DNA of 15,994 bases from DAINPP01 sp036743375 (GCA_036743375.1 DAINPP010000062.1:1-15994), one strand, 5' to 3'; positions 1-7,197 are shown, counted from the first letter of the stretch. Numbers and translations: made by a program. The notes: generated by a model from the sequence alone, not told the origin.

Positions 1-641
1 CCGAGATGTTTGGAGAGTTCGGCCGCTTGAAATGTGTTGACGATGATACCACGCAATTCGTTCCAGTCATCCGATACACAAATACCGTCAATATCGCAGC
101 TGCTGAAATCGATTCCCTTCAGAGCGGTGTGGAAAAAATCCGTGCCATAGAATTTCGAATTTTCCACGTTGAAATTCTTTAACTCGCAATCCGAAAGGAA
201 GGATTCACTGAAATCGCTTTTGATGATTTCACAGTTTTCTATCTTTGAAAAGGTGAAATTGGCGTAATTCAGGCCGCATCCTTCGATGAACAGATGACTG
301 AATTTACCGTTACTGAAAACGGCGTTCCGGTATTGTGAATTTAACATCTTACACTGACTGAACCAGGAACGGGAAAAATCACAGTTGATAAACGTAGAAT
401 CCTGAAATAGGATGTTGATAAAGGAACAATCGTTAAAGGAAACATTTTCAAAGGTACAGTTCTCGAAGATAACGGTATGAAAACTCTGTTCAATAAATTG
501 TTCATCCTCGAGTTGAAGATCCTGAAAGTTTATTCTGTTTATATTTGTATCACTCTGTTCCGCGATTGAAGTATGTTTTAAAAAATCGTTGCTGGTCTCC
601 AAATCATCATGAATGTTGATTTGTCTTATGTTTTTATCCAC
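1..641 (-). CDS. Pentapeptide-repeat protein, 5' part (C-terminus outside window)
   Basis: The minus strand is open from a GTG at 641 to the window edge, giving 213 visible codons. The product is built of five-residue units centred on Phe or Leu, such as CTFEN, VSFND, CSFIN, TFINC and DFSRS, continuing to DFSSCDIDGI. This is the signature of the right-handed beta-helix pentapeptide-repeat family, which includes the Qnr/MfpA gyrase-protecting proteins and many uncharacterised members. The last visible stretch (ICVSDDWNELRGIIV, then AAELSKHLG) resembles the usual end of such proteins, so little may be missing. The GTG is chosen because a GGGGGA box lies about 9 nt upstream and an in-frame TGA excludes a longer start. 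An ATG five codons long sits out of frame inside the leader. No signal peptide is seen. The gene is divergent from the GTPase gene. A gyrase-related role is only a family-level possibility. Confidence 0.85.
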   Translation of the reverse strand, partial: MDKNIRQINIHDDLETSNDFLKHTSIAEQSDTNINRINFQDLQLEDEQFIEQSFHTVIFENCTFENVSFNDCSFINILFQDSTFINCDFSRSWFSQCKMLNSQYRNAVFSNGKFSHLFIEGCGLNYANFTFSKIENCEIIKSDFSESFLSDCELKNFNVENSKFYGTDFFHTALKGIDFSSCDIDGICVSDDWNELRGIIVNTFQAAELSKHL

Positions 642-686
642 TGTTATTCATCCCCCATACATTGAAAAAATTAAATCCGTACCTGT

Positions 687-695
687 ACTATACCA
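687..695 (-). promoter_or_regulatory. Extended -10 promoter for the pentapeptide-repeat gene
   Basis: Read on the minus strand this is TGG-TATAGT, a TGn-extended -10 box about 45 nt before the GTG start. No good -35 hexamer is visible. It lies back to back with the GTPase promoter. Assignment is by motif only. Confidence 0.4.
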
Positions 696-732
696 CTCAG
701 ACAAAATTGTTTGATGCTGATCATTTTAAATT

Positions 733-741
733 TGCTATAAT
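733..741 (+). promoter_or_regulatory. Extended -10 promoter for the EF-G-like GTPase gene
   Basis: TGC-TATAAT is a perfect -10 with TGn extension. A weak TTGATG lies at 711-716 with a long 19-nt spacer. Transcription would start near 748 and leave a leader of about 55 nt. No peptide-attenuator or strong hairpin was recognised in that short leader. Confidence 0.6.
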
Positions 742-804
742 TTCTAATGTAGAGAAAGCATTTGGATTAGTATGATGCAATAGAAATGAAAGTGGGGTGA
801 AAGT

Positions 805-2802
805 ATGTCAAGCGGTCATCTTACTTCCAAAACAGGAGTAAACAAAGTGATGAACAAGACGATAGGAATACTGGCGCATGTCGATGCGGGAAAGACGACC
901 TTTGCCGAACAGTTACTGTTTCACACAAACAGTATCAGAGAAAGGGGACGGGTTGATCACAGGAACAGCTTCATGGACAGTCACGCGATAGAGAGGAGCC
1001 GTGGGATCACGATTTTTTCCGATCAGGCGCTGATGCATTACAACGGCTCCGATTATTATCTCGTGGATACACCCGGACATGTCGACTTTTCGCCTGAAAT
1101 GGAGAGAGCCGTTCGGATCATGGATTATGCCGTGATGGTTGTCAGTGGAATAGAAGGTGTTGAGGGTCATACGGAAACCGTCTGGCGACTGCTCAGAAAG
1201 CATGCTGTCCCCACGTTCTTTTTTATCAACAAGATGGACAGGGAGACTGCGGATGTTAACAGGGTACTGGAAGAGATTCGTTTAAATCTGACCGCGGATT
1301 GTTTTGATGTTACCGATGCCTTTAATGGTGAAGCAATGACTGATTCTCTGAGGGAGTTTCTCGCAGAACGTGATGAATTACTTCTTGAGAGGTATATGGA
1401 AGGCGATTATGATCATAATCAATGGCTGAACGGTATGATCCGGATGATCGGAAAAGGAAAACTGTTTCCGTGTTGCAGCGGTTCAGCGTTACATGATAAA
1501 GGGGTCAGAGAGTTTCTGGACAGACTGGATCAGCTGACGGTTACCGGTTATGAGACGACGGGGCCGTTTGAGGGCAGCGTTTACAAAATCAGACACGATG
1601 AGAGCGGAACGCGAATCACGTTCATCAAAGCCCTGAAAGGCACGTTGAAAGTCCGTGATCTCGTCAGTTACGGGGATGATGAAAGCAGAACCGGTGAAAA
1701 GATTACTCAGATAAGACTTTACAGCGGCAGTAGGTATCAGGTCACCGAAACGGTGAAGGCCGGTCAGCTTTTCGGGGTTACCGGGCTGACGAATGCCTCG
1801 ATAGGTGATGGACTGGGAAATCTGAAATCCGGACGGCGCTATGAAATGATTCCATCTCTCCGAACGGCAGCGGTGCTTGAACCGGAATACGATCCGAAAG
1901 AGGTCCTTGGAAGGTTCAGACTGCTTGAAGCGGAGGATCCTTCACTGAATGTTGTCTGGGATGAAACCCTGCAGACGATAAATCTTCAGGTGATGGGTGT
2001 CGTTCAGCTCGAAATCCTTCAGCAGGTTCTGAAAGACCGGTTTAATCTGGAGATACGGTTTAAAGAACCGGAAATCCTGTACAAGGAGACCATCAACAGG
2101 ACGGTTACCGGGTACGGGCACTTTGAGCCCCTGAGACATTACGCGGAAGTCCATCTCAGACTTGAACCGGGTACGCAGAACAGTGGCATAACCTTTGTCA
2201 ACGACTGCCAGCCGGATGTACTCACAAAAGGACAGCAGCATCTCGTTCGGCAGCATATCCTTGAAGGAGAACATCACGGGTTACTGACCGGGTCTGCCCT
2301 GACGGATGTGAAGGTCTCCCTGCTGACGGGAAGAGCCCATGTCAAGCATACCAGTGGCGGGGATTTCAGAGAAGCAACCTTCAGAGCCCTTCGGCAGGGA
2401 CTAGAAAAGGCTGAGAGTGTCTTGCTGGAGCCTTGGTATCGATTCAGAATTACAGTTGAGGTGAATCAGATAGGCAGAGTGCTTTCAGATGTTCAAAAGG
2501 CTTCCGGAATAGCGGATCCACCTGAGACTGTCGGGGGACAAGCTGTGATAACCGGGAAAGTTCCAGTGTCGACTTTTATGAACTATTCAAAGGTATTAGC
2601 ATCATTTACAGGGGGAAAGGGAATGATCAGCTTATTATCAGATGGTTATTATCCCTGTCATAATGGAGAAGAGGTTATTATGAAAATGGAATACAACAAG
2701 AATGCCGATTTTGAATATACCTCTTCGTCTGTTTTCTGTTCTAAAGGTCAAAGTTATACAGTGTCCTGGTGTGAGGCTGAAGAGAAGATGCACGGTCTTT
2801 GA
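805..2802 (+). CDS. EF-G-like translation-factor GTPase (TetM-superfamily paralogue)
   Basis: 665-residue cytosolic GTPase related to EF-G and to TetM/TetO ribosomal-protection proteins (about 640 aa). All G motifs are present: AHVDAGKTT (24-32), RGITI (66-70), DTPGH (88-92), NKMD (142-145) and SGSAL (225-229). EF-G-like domains II to V follow. The domain-IV loop that in TetM carries Tyr-Ser-Pro-Val-Ser and displaces tetracycline here reads KHTSGGDF (514-521). A C-terminal tail with YTSSSVFCSKG (near 638-648) follows domain V, a pattern I recall from uncharacterised Firmicutes paralogues. Binding the ribosome in the EF-G site is therefore likely, but tetracycline resistance is not supported. 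The ATG at 805 has GGGGTG 5 nt upstream. An internal ATG at 850 with AGGAG 11 nt upstream would begin at MNKTIGILAHVD, where family members usually start, so either start is possible. The last ~350 bp are much more AT-rich than the rest. Confidence 0.88.
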   Translation: MSSGHLTSKTGVNKVMNKTIGILAHVDAGKTTFAEQLLFHTNSIRERGRVDHRNSFMDSHAIERSRGITIFSDQALMHYNGSDYYLVDTPGHVDFSPEMERAVRIMDYAVMVVSGIEGVEGHTETVWRLLRKHAVPTFFFINKMDRETADVNRVLEEIRLNLTADCFDVTDAFNGEAMTDSLREFLAERDELLLERYMEGDYDHNQWLNGMIRMIGKGKLFPCCSGSALHDKGVREFLDRLDQLTVTGYETTGPFEGSVYKIRHDESGTRITFIKALKGTLKVRDLVSYGDDESRTGEKITQIRLYSGSRYQVTETVKAGQLFGVTGLTNASIGDGLGNLKSGRRYEMIPSLRTAAVLEPEYDPKEVLGRFRLLEAEDPSLNVVWDETLQTINLQVMGVVQLEILQQVLKDRFNLEIRFKEPEILYKETINRTVTGYGHFEPLRHYAEVHLRLEPGTQNSGITFVNDCQPDVLTKGQQHLVRQHILEGEHHGLLTGSALTDVKVSLLTGRAHVKHTSGGDFREATFRALRQGLEKAESVLLEPWYRFRITVEVNQIGRVLSDVQKASGIADPPETVGGQAVITGKVPVSTFMNYSKVLASFTGGKGMISLLSDGYYPCHNGEEVIMKMEYNKNADFEYTSSSVFCSKGQSYTVSWCEAEEKMHGL

Positions 2803-2829
2803 TTTAAATCCATACGGATATTTTTATGT

Positions 2830-3264
2830 TTGTCAAATTCAACAACAGATGGGAAAGGATATGGTGTATTGGGGATTATTAGATCAATAATACAGATGCT
2901 GAGGAAAACTGGAAATTACAGGAAAGATATTGCTTTGTGGAATTTTACACCCAATGAGTGGCAGGCATATACGGGTGAGAACCTTTCTGAAACTGAAAAA
3001 CGTTTTGTGATGTTTAATCGAAAAAGCGTGATGATTGGATCAAAGCTTCATAGTTGGAAAGGTCTTCGAAAGAAGCTGGAAGACGTTGAAGAGACTGAAT
3101 TATATGAGAAAAGAGCTCTAAAACTGGTTTATTCTTATAGAGTTAAAAATACAGATGATAACACAGCTGAAAGGCAATATCACACTGTTTTCATTCCCGT
3201 TCCTGATGGAGCAAGTGCAGAACAGGTAGTGATGAGTCTGAAAGAGGAAAATCACATACACTGA
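2830..3264 (+). CDS. Unrecognised small soluble protein
   Basis: I do not recognise this protein. The longest reading starts at TTG 2830 (144 aa) and the first ATG is at 2896 (122 aa, beginning MLRKTGNYRKD). Neither has a convincing ribosome binding site, so the start is open. The sequence is charged and soluble, with no membrane segment or signal peptide. Visible blocks are an aromatic stretch, LWNFTPNEWQAYT, a Lys/Glu-rich helical centre (GLRKKLEDVEETELYEKRALK) and a strand-like end, YHTVFIPVPDGASAEQVV. It follows the GTPase gene by 27 nt with no terminator and may be co-transcribed with it. Base composition is AT-rich, like the DUF1801 gene that follows. The reading frame looks genuinely coding, but function cannot be inferred. 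Confidence 0.6.
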   Translation: MSNSTTDGKGYGVLGIIRSIIQMLRKTGNYRKDIALWNFTPNEWQAYTGENLSETEKRFVMFNRKSVMIGSKLHSWKGLRKKLEDVEETELYEKRALKLVYSYRVKNTDDNTAERQYHTVFIPVPDGASAEQVVMSLKEENHIH

Positions 3265-3348
3265 AACCAGTAACTAAAGATAAAGATTATCTGAAATTCT
3301 GTAAGATTGTCTGTCTGTGTGTTAGAATCTGAAAAAAGGGGGGGTACC

Positions 3349-3687
3349 ATGCCGTTTTCTGAAGAAGTAAATGAGTATATCAACGCTGCTCCAGTGAAAT
3401 ACCGAATAATCCTTTCAGAATTAAGGAATCTGATTCATGAAGCTGTTGATGGAACGGATGAAGTTATTAAAGAAGGATTTCCCGTTTTTACGAAAAATAG
3501 GGATTTTTCCTATATTCGTTTACACAAGCATCATGTCACTTTAGGGTTCTATAATTTCACCAATATTACCGAACAGACTGAAAAATTAAAGGGATCTGAT
3601 GAAACTAAACGACATGTCAAGCTTAAAAAAGTTGAGGATATTGATCACGAATTGTTTTCAAGATGGTTGAAACAAGTTGCCGAATAA
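3349..3687 (+). CDS. DUF1801 (YdhG-like) domain protein
   Basis: 112-residue cytosolic protein of the DUF1801/YdhG type. The order FSEEVNEYINAAPVKYRIILSELR (split here for description: residues 3-26), then HEAVDGTDEVIKEGFPVFT, then an H-K-HHVTLGFYN strand and a C-terminal RHVKLKKVEDID block fits that family, which has an iron-chaperone-like fold and no firmly known reaction. The reading frame is open from 3307, but the ATG at 3349 is chosen because a run of A and G (AAAAAAGGGGGGG) ends 4 nt before it and the family begins there. It converges on the L-asparaginase gene with only 6 nt between the two stop codons and no hairpin terminator, so the transcripts probably overlap. Confidence 0.8.
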   Translation: MPFSEEVNEYINAAPVKYRIILSELRNLIHEAVDGTDEVIKEGFPVFTKNRDFSYIRLHKHHVTLGFYNFTNITEQTEKLKGSDETKRHVKLKKVEDIDHELFSRWLKQVAE

Positions 3688-3693
3688 TCAAAA

Positions 3694-4773
3694 TCAGTAG
3701 GTGTAAAAATATTCCTGAATGACAGAAATGTTGTCTGATTTAACAAGAGCAAGCATTAAAAGAATTCTGGCTTGCTGAGGACTCAGATTATCTGCAGAAA
3801 TAAAATCATATTGTTCAAAATCATACTCAGCATCCCGGCAGACAATACCACTGCCTGTTCTTGAGCTGACAACGATTTTTATACCTTTTTCAGCTGCTTC
3901 CTGTAAGCTTTCCAAGGTTTCAGAAGGAGCATTTCCATCACCAACACTGGCGTAAATAATACCGTCAACCTGCGCCTCAATGGCTGCATCAACGAAGAGG
4001 CTTCCTGAATCGGCATAACCGTAGATTATTTCAATCCGGGGCAGTTCGTTCAGTGCTTCAGTATCAAACTCACTATCAACGGTGTGTCTTTTTTCTGTCA
4101 GATAATAATAGGAGATTTCTCCAAAATGAACATATCCAACTGGTCCTCCGTTCAGATTTTGGAAAGTCTCAACGTTAGTCGTGTTTGTTTTTGTGACATT
4201 TCGTGCGGTATAAATCTTATCGTTCAGAAGAACCAGTACACCCCTGTCGTAAGAATCCTCATAGCCGGCACATGCAACAGCATTGTAAAGATTCAGATTG
4301 CCGTCGGCACTGATAGAGGTCGAAGGGCGCATTGAACCTGTAAGAACAACTGGCTTATCACTGTGAACGGTAAGATTGAGAAAATAAGCGGTCTCTTCCA
4401 TCGTATCGGTGCCATGTGTAATCACAATACCATCGCAGTCATATTCTTCCAGGGCTTCATTTATTCTCTTTGCCAGTTTCAACCAGATGTCGATGGACAT
4501 ATTCTGACTGGGCACATTACTGATTTCTTCTACTTTTATATTTGCAATTGTCTCTAATTCCGGAACGGCTGCAATGAGATCATCCCCGCTCAATTGTCCG
4601 GCTGTATAACCGGAACCAGTTTCAGAAGCTCCTTTTCCAGCTATTGTCCCACCAGTTGTCAGGATCAGAATATTTGGAAGATTTTTTAATCCTCGTTTTA
4701 AACGTTCCGCGGAAAAAAGACTTAAACTTAAGGCAAAAAACATCATCATCATCATAATTATTATCTTTTTCAT
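3694..4773 (-). CDS. ansB: Exported type II L-asparaginase
   Basis: 359 residues. Hydrolyses L-asparagine to aspartate and ammonia outside the membrane. Aligned by eye with E. coli AnsB, the catalytic set is present: nucleophile Thr43 in TTGGTIAG, Tyr56 in the flap, Ser89-Gln90, Thr122-Asp123 in HGTDTMEETAYFL and Lys140 before PVVLTGSMRPSTS. The NVTKTNTTNVETF block and the DAEYD segment near the C-terminus also match. The HGTDTMEE and MRPSTS context and overall collinearity support type II (high-affinity, secreted) over type I. The N-terminus MKKIII-MMMMM-FFALSLSLFSA is a signal peptide or an uncleaved anchor; the cleavage site is not ideal and there is no lipobox. AAAGGAG lies 6 nt upstream of the ATG. 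The five methionines come from five tandem ATG codons. Confidence 0.93.
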   Translation of the reverse strand: MKKIIIMMMMMFFALSLSLFSAERLKRGLKNLPNILILTTGGTIAGKGASETGSGYTAGQLSGDDLIAAVPELETIANIKVEEISNVPSQNMSIDIWLKLAKRINEALEEYDCDGIVITHGTDTMEETAYFLNLTVHSDKPVVLTGSMRPSTSISADGNLNLYNAVACAGYEDSYDRGVLVLLNDKIYTARNVTKTNTTNVETFQNLNGGPVGYVHFGEISYYYLTEKRHTVDSEFDTEALNELPRIEIIYGYADSGSLFVDAAIEAQVDGIIYASVGDGNAPSETLESLQEAAEKGIKIVVSSRTGSGIVCRDAEYDFEQYDFISADNLSPQQARILLMLALVKSDNISVIQEYFYTY

Positions 4774-4815
4774 AGCGAGCTCCTTTAAGTGATTAATTGT
4801 TTTTAATGAAAGCCT

Positions 4816-4843
4816 TTAATAAAAATAATAAGTGCTGTGCCAA
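4816..4843 (-). promoter_or_regulatory. Promoter for the asparaginase gene
   Basis: On the minus strand TTGGCA (4838-4843) is followed after 16 nt by TATTAA (4816-4821). The -35 is five of six to consensus and the -10 is four of six. It lies about 43 nt before the start codon. Confidence 0.5.
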
Positions 4844-4877
4844 TTTATTTTACCATATCTTTTTAAGTTGTATTCGA

Positions 4878-4886
4878 TGCTATAAT
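4878..4886 (+). promoter_or_regulatory. Extended -10 promoter for the GNAT gene
   Basis: TGC-TATAAT forms a perfect TGn-extended -10 with no good -35, about 30 nt before the ATG at 4916. It is the same promoter style as at 733-741 and 8188-8196. Confidence 0.65.
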
Positions 4887-4915
4887 CAAAGAAATGTACG
4901 AATGCGGAGGACGAA

Positions 4916-5452
4916 ATGAGAATAGAATTGCTGGAAAGTAAAAAGTACAGAGGGAAACAACTGATCTTCAAATACCGGACGGAACGTTATTATGATATTG
5001 AGATAAAGAGAACCATGCGGGGAAGTTCCTTTGCCCTCGTGGAAAAACAATTTGAAGGGGTGCAGGAAAAACAGTTTACGGATACCCTACTCGATGAGTG
5101 GCTGGAGGACCCGAAACTGTTTGGTGTCTTTGACAATGATGAAGTCATTGCCTATCTTGAACTCAGTTATGAGCGATGGAACAACAGGATGAGGATTTCA
5201 AATATCTATGTGGAGGCTGCTCATCGGGGTCACGGAATTGGAAAGCAGCTGATATCTGTGGCGGAACAGACGGCAGGGGAAGAGAAAGTCAGAATGCTGA
5301 TCCTTGAAACACAATCCTGCAATTACAACGCGATCTGTTTTTATCAGTCCTGCGGTTTTTCCGTCATAGGTTTTGATCTGTTTGCCTATTCAAATGAGGA
5401 TGTCGAAAAAAAAGAATTCAGACTGGAAATGGGGAAACGGTTAGAAATATAA
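4916..5452 (+). CDS. GNAT N-acetyltransferase, streptothricin-acetyltransferase-like
   Basis: 178-residue single-domain GNAT enzyme that should transfer acetyl from acetyl-CoA to an amine. The CoA-binding motif A is VEAAHRGHGIGKQLI (99-113; Arg104, Gly107, Gly109). The segment ISNIYV before it, LILETQSCNYNAICFYQSCGF (128-148, the LETQ-N-A-FY-GF pattern) and IGFDLFAYSN after it match the streptothricin acetyltransferase group (SatA/YyaR of Bacillus, about 173 aa). GGAGG is 5 nt upstream of the ATG and the gene has its own promoter. It is divergent from the asparaginase gene and convergent with the EFR1 gene. The group assignment is from remembered motifs; the true substrate could be another amine or a protein lysine. 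Confidence 0.82.
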   Translation: MRIELLESKKYRGKQLIFKYRTERYYDIEIKRTMRGSSFALVEKQFEGVQEKQFTDTLLDEWLEDPKLFGVFDNDEVIAYLELSYERWNNRMRISNIYVEAAHRGHGIGKQLISVAEQTAGEEKVRMLILETQSCNYNAICFYQSCGFSVIGFDLFAYSNEDVEKKEFRLEMGKRLEI

Positions 5453-5553
5453 GTGTATTGCCATTCTTCCAAGTATCTGAATTCCATAGAACGCTATAAA
5501 CTAATAAATAGTCATAAAAGCTGTGAATCGAAAGTTTTCAAGAGATTTTTCTG

Positions 5554-5581
5554 TTGACCACTTAAATAAAATGGATATAAA
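5554..5581 (+). promoter_or_regulatory. Promoter-like sequence reading antisense into the EFR1 gene
   Basis: TTGACC (5554-5559), 16 nt, TATAAA (5576-5581): both boxes are five of six to consensus on the plus strand, in the gap between two convergent genes. No plus-strand gene follows for nearly 2.7 kb. It would produce RNA antisense to the 3' end of the EFR1 gene, or it may be chance in AT-rich DNA. Confidence 0.3.
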
Positions 5582-5588
5582 TTGAAAG

Positions 5589-6434
5589 TTAATCATTTTT
5601 ATTTAATATGTTTTTTTCAAATTCCCTGTAGATACCGGAAAACCGTCGCCATTTTTTCGTATCAAGGCTTTTTTCAGTGATATTGATGGCCTTTGTCGGG
5701 CATTGATGATAGCATCTCATACAGGCAATACAATTTTCACCGAATGAGATTTTACCGTTGAGTTCTGAGATGTTTTTAACGGGACATATTTTGACACATT
5801 TGTTGCAATGAGCACAACGATCTTCGGAAACCATAAGAGACTGGTTGAGATTTTTGATGTACTTATCGATGTGTTTTCTCTGTAAATTTCCGATCATTCT
5901 GTGAATACAGTTGTTCCCCTGAAGATGATGATCGTTTTTCAGTAGTCTTTCAGTCATCTTTTCGATCTTTCTGATGGCCTTTTTATGCCTTTTATCAATC
6001 TTTTTTTTATCCCCCACATGGAGAACATCCGGGAATCCAGGAACGTTAAAGTTGTTATTCATGACAAATTCCATGGCGATTTGTAAGTTATATCCCTTTT
6101 TTTCAAAGAGTTCCCTGTAGGCAATCGGACCATCACCAGAATACAGACCAACCGTTGTAAAGACGTTGATACTTTTGTTGTCCTTGTTAACGGGTAATTG
6201 GTATAGAAATTCTTCCATGATGCGGGGAGCTTTAGAAGCGTAGATTGGATAGCCTATGATGATTTTGTCAGCAGCCGTTATAACGGTTTGCAGGTGACTG
6301 AGGTCTTTCAGCGCTTGATTCTCTATCGAATAAACCTGACTGTCGATTCCTTTTTGGCAAAGTCTTTGATTTAATTTGTCTGCGATGAACCACGTATTTC
6401 CCGTTCCGCTGAAATAAAAGATGATTGTCTTCAT
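5589..6434 (-). CDS. EFR1-type flavodoxin/ferredoxin fusion protein
   Basis: 281-residue cytosolic electron-transfer protein. The N-terminal flavodoxin-like domain starts MKTIIFYFSGTGNTW, where SGTGNTW (9-15) is the FMN-phosphate loop, and continues through IIIGYPIYASKAP (58-70). The C-terminal part holds two [4Fe-4S] motifs: Cys207, 210, 213, 217 (CAHCNKCVKICP) and Cys235, 238, 241, 245 (CIACMRCYHQCP). This flavodoxin-plus-2x[4Fe-4S] layout is the EFR1 family of anaerobes, whose partners are mostly unknown. AAGGAG lies 8 nt before the ATG. The gene sits downstream of the TetR-1 gene with its own promoter and a palindrome shared with the TetR-1 promoter, so it is the likely target of that repressor. 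Shuttling electrons between flavin and ferredoxin partners is inferred from the domains. Confidence 0.92.
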   Translation of the reverse strand: MKTIIFYFSGTGNTWFIADKLNQRLCQKGIDSQVYSIENQALKDLSHLQTVITAADKIIIGYPIYASKAPRIMEEFLYQLPVNKDNKSINVFTTVGLYSGDGPIAYRELFEKKGYNLQIAMEFVMNNNFNVPGFPDVLHVGDKKKIDKRHKKAIRKIEKMTERLLKNDHHLQGNNCIHRMIGNLQRKHIDKYIKNLNQSLMVSEDRCAHCNKCVKICPVKNISELNGKISFGENCIACMRCYHQCPTKAINITEKSLDTKKWRRFSGIYREFEKNILNKND

Positions 6435-6456
6435 ATCATCACTCCTTATATAGTCT

Positions 6457-6468
6457 GACCGGACGGTC
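6457..6468. promoter_or_regulatory. TetR-1 operator O1 (perfect palindrome GACCG-GA-CGGTC)
   Basis: A perfect inverted repeat with a 2-nt centre lies immediately downstream of the -10 of the EFR1 gene promoter, about 22 nt before its start codon. Binding here would block transcription. A near-identical copy is at 7123-7134 in the TetR-1 promoter. Binding by TetR-1 is inferred. Confidence 0.7.
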
Positions 6469-6469
6469 T

Positions 6470-6498
6470 ATATTATGTCTGACAAAAAAGAGGTGCAA
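6470..6498 (-). promoter_or_regulatory. Promoter for the EFR1 gene
   Basis: On the minus strand TTGCAC (6493-6498) is followed after 17 nt by TAATAT (6470-6475). Both boxes are four of six to consensus, but the spacing is ideal and the operator starts just downstream. The -35 lies between the TetR-1 stop codon and the EFR1 gene. Confidence 0.5.
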
Positions 6499-6512
6499 TA
6501 CCCCTTACAATT

Positions 6513-7091
6513 TTAAAGATTGTTGATGTACTGAATATACATATCCGTTTTCAACCTCCATAATCTCATATACTTATCACTGTCTTTTTCTATCATATAA
6601 TGTAATCCCATTCCGTCAAGATCTGCTGTCAATGTTTCAAGTAAATCAGGTGGGATATTCTTCCCCGAGAGTTTTTCCAGTTGATTTCGGAAGGATTCAG
6701 AGACTTCCTTTTTAATCTGAACAATCATTTTCTCATATTTTAAGGTAAACAGCGCCTCGTTGTAATACGATAAAAGGGCTTTGTAAATCGTCAGTTCATC
6801 CCCCTCAAGCTTAAAGGTCATCTCACCGAGTAATTGAAAAAATGCCTCAAGAGTTATACAGGAATCTAGAGATATATTTGTCAGGGTGTCAGCAAAAAGA
6901 CCATTTAAGATGACCTCCAGAAGGTTTTCTAAAGAGGTATAATGATGAAAGATATTGCTCTTGCTGATTTGGGAACGGTCAGCAATCTTCCTCGCACTGA
7001 GTCCTTTAATCCCCTCTTCCGAAATAATCAGCAATGCCGTATTCAGAATCTTTTCCCTCGTTTCCTTTCCCTTTTCCAGTCGTCTGTCCAT
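6513..7091 (-). CDS. TetR-family transcriptional repressor (TetR-1)
   Basis: 192 residues. The N-terminal region TREKILNTALLIISEEG followed by the helix-turn-helix LSARKIADRSQISKSNIFHHY (residues 31-51) is the standard TetR DNA-binding domain. The remainder is a helical ligand/dimerisation domain with no family-specific motif I can name. The ATG at 7091 is preferred over an upstream in-frame start at 7136 because a perfect AGGAGG lies 6 nt before it and the upstream codons overlap the promoter. Its promoter contains the palindrome GACCGATCGGAC over the -35, and the EFR1 promoter just downstream contains the closely matching GACCGGACGGTC. The simplest model is autorepression plus repression of the EFR1 gene, relieved by an unknown ligand. 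Confidence 0.92.
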   Translation of the reverse strand: MDRRLEKGKETREKILNTALLIISEEGIKGLSARKIADRSQISKSNIFHHYTSLENLLEVILNGLFADTLTNISLDSCITLEAFFQLLGEMTFKLEGDELTIYKALLSYYNEALFTLKYEKMIVQIKKEVSESFRNQLEKLSGKNIPPDLLETLTADLDGMGLHYMIEKDSDKYMRLWRLKTDMYIQYINNL

Positions 7092-7107
7092 TTTAACCTC
7101 CTGGAAT

Positions 7108-7136
7108 AGTATAACACAAACTGTCCGATCGGTCAA
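7108..7136 (-). promoter_or_regulatory. Sigma-A promoter for TetR-1
   Basis: On the minus strand TTGACC (7131-7136), a 17-nt spacer, and TATACT (7108-7113). Both boxes are five of six to consensus and the spacing is optimal. The operator at 7123-7134 overlaps the -35. Confidence 0.8.
7123..7134. promoter_or_regulatory. TetR-1 operator O2 (palindrome GACCG-AT-CGGAC)
   Basis: Inverted repeat GACCG-nn-CGG(A)C with one mismatch, covering the -35 and part of the spacer of the TetR-1 promoter. It matches O1 at 6457-6468 in both half-sites apart from that base and the 2-nt centre. This fits autoregulation by TetR-1, which is inferred. Confidence 0.65.
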
Positions 7137-7197
7137 TATGTATCATTCTTAAATCCTGTTATGGATGCATGGTGGACTCCACACGGCAGACTGATTG

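Noticed and set aside
805..2802. Calling the GTPase a tetracycline-resistance gene (tetM/tetO/tetW)
   Set aside because: The drug-displacing loop is replaced by HTSGGDF and the tail differs, so only the superfamily is supported.
2702..2890. Plus-strand 62-codon frame at the end of the GTPase gene
   Set aside because: Most of it is inside the GTPase gene in another frame; its tail overlaps the next ORF and shows no motif.
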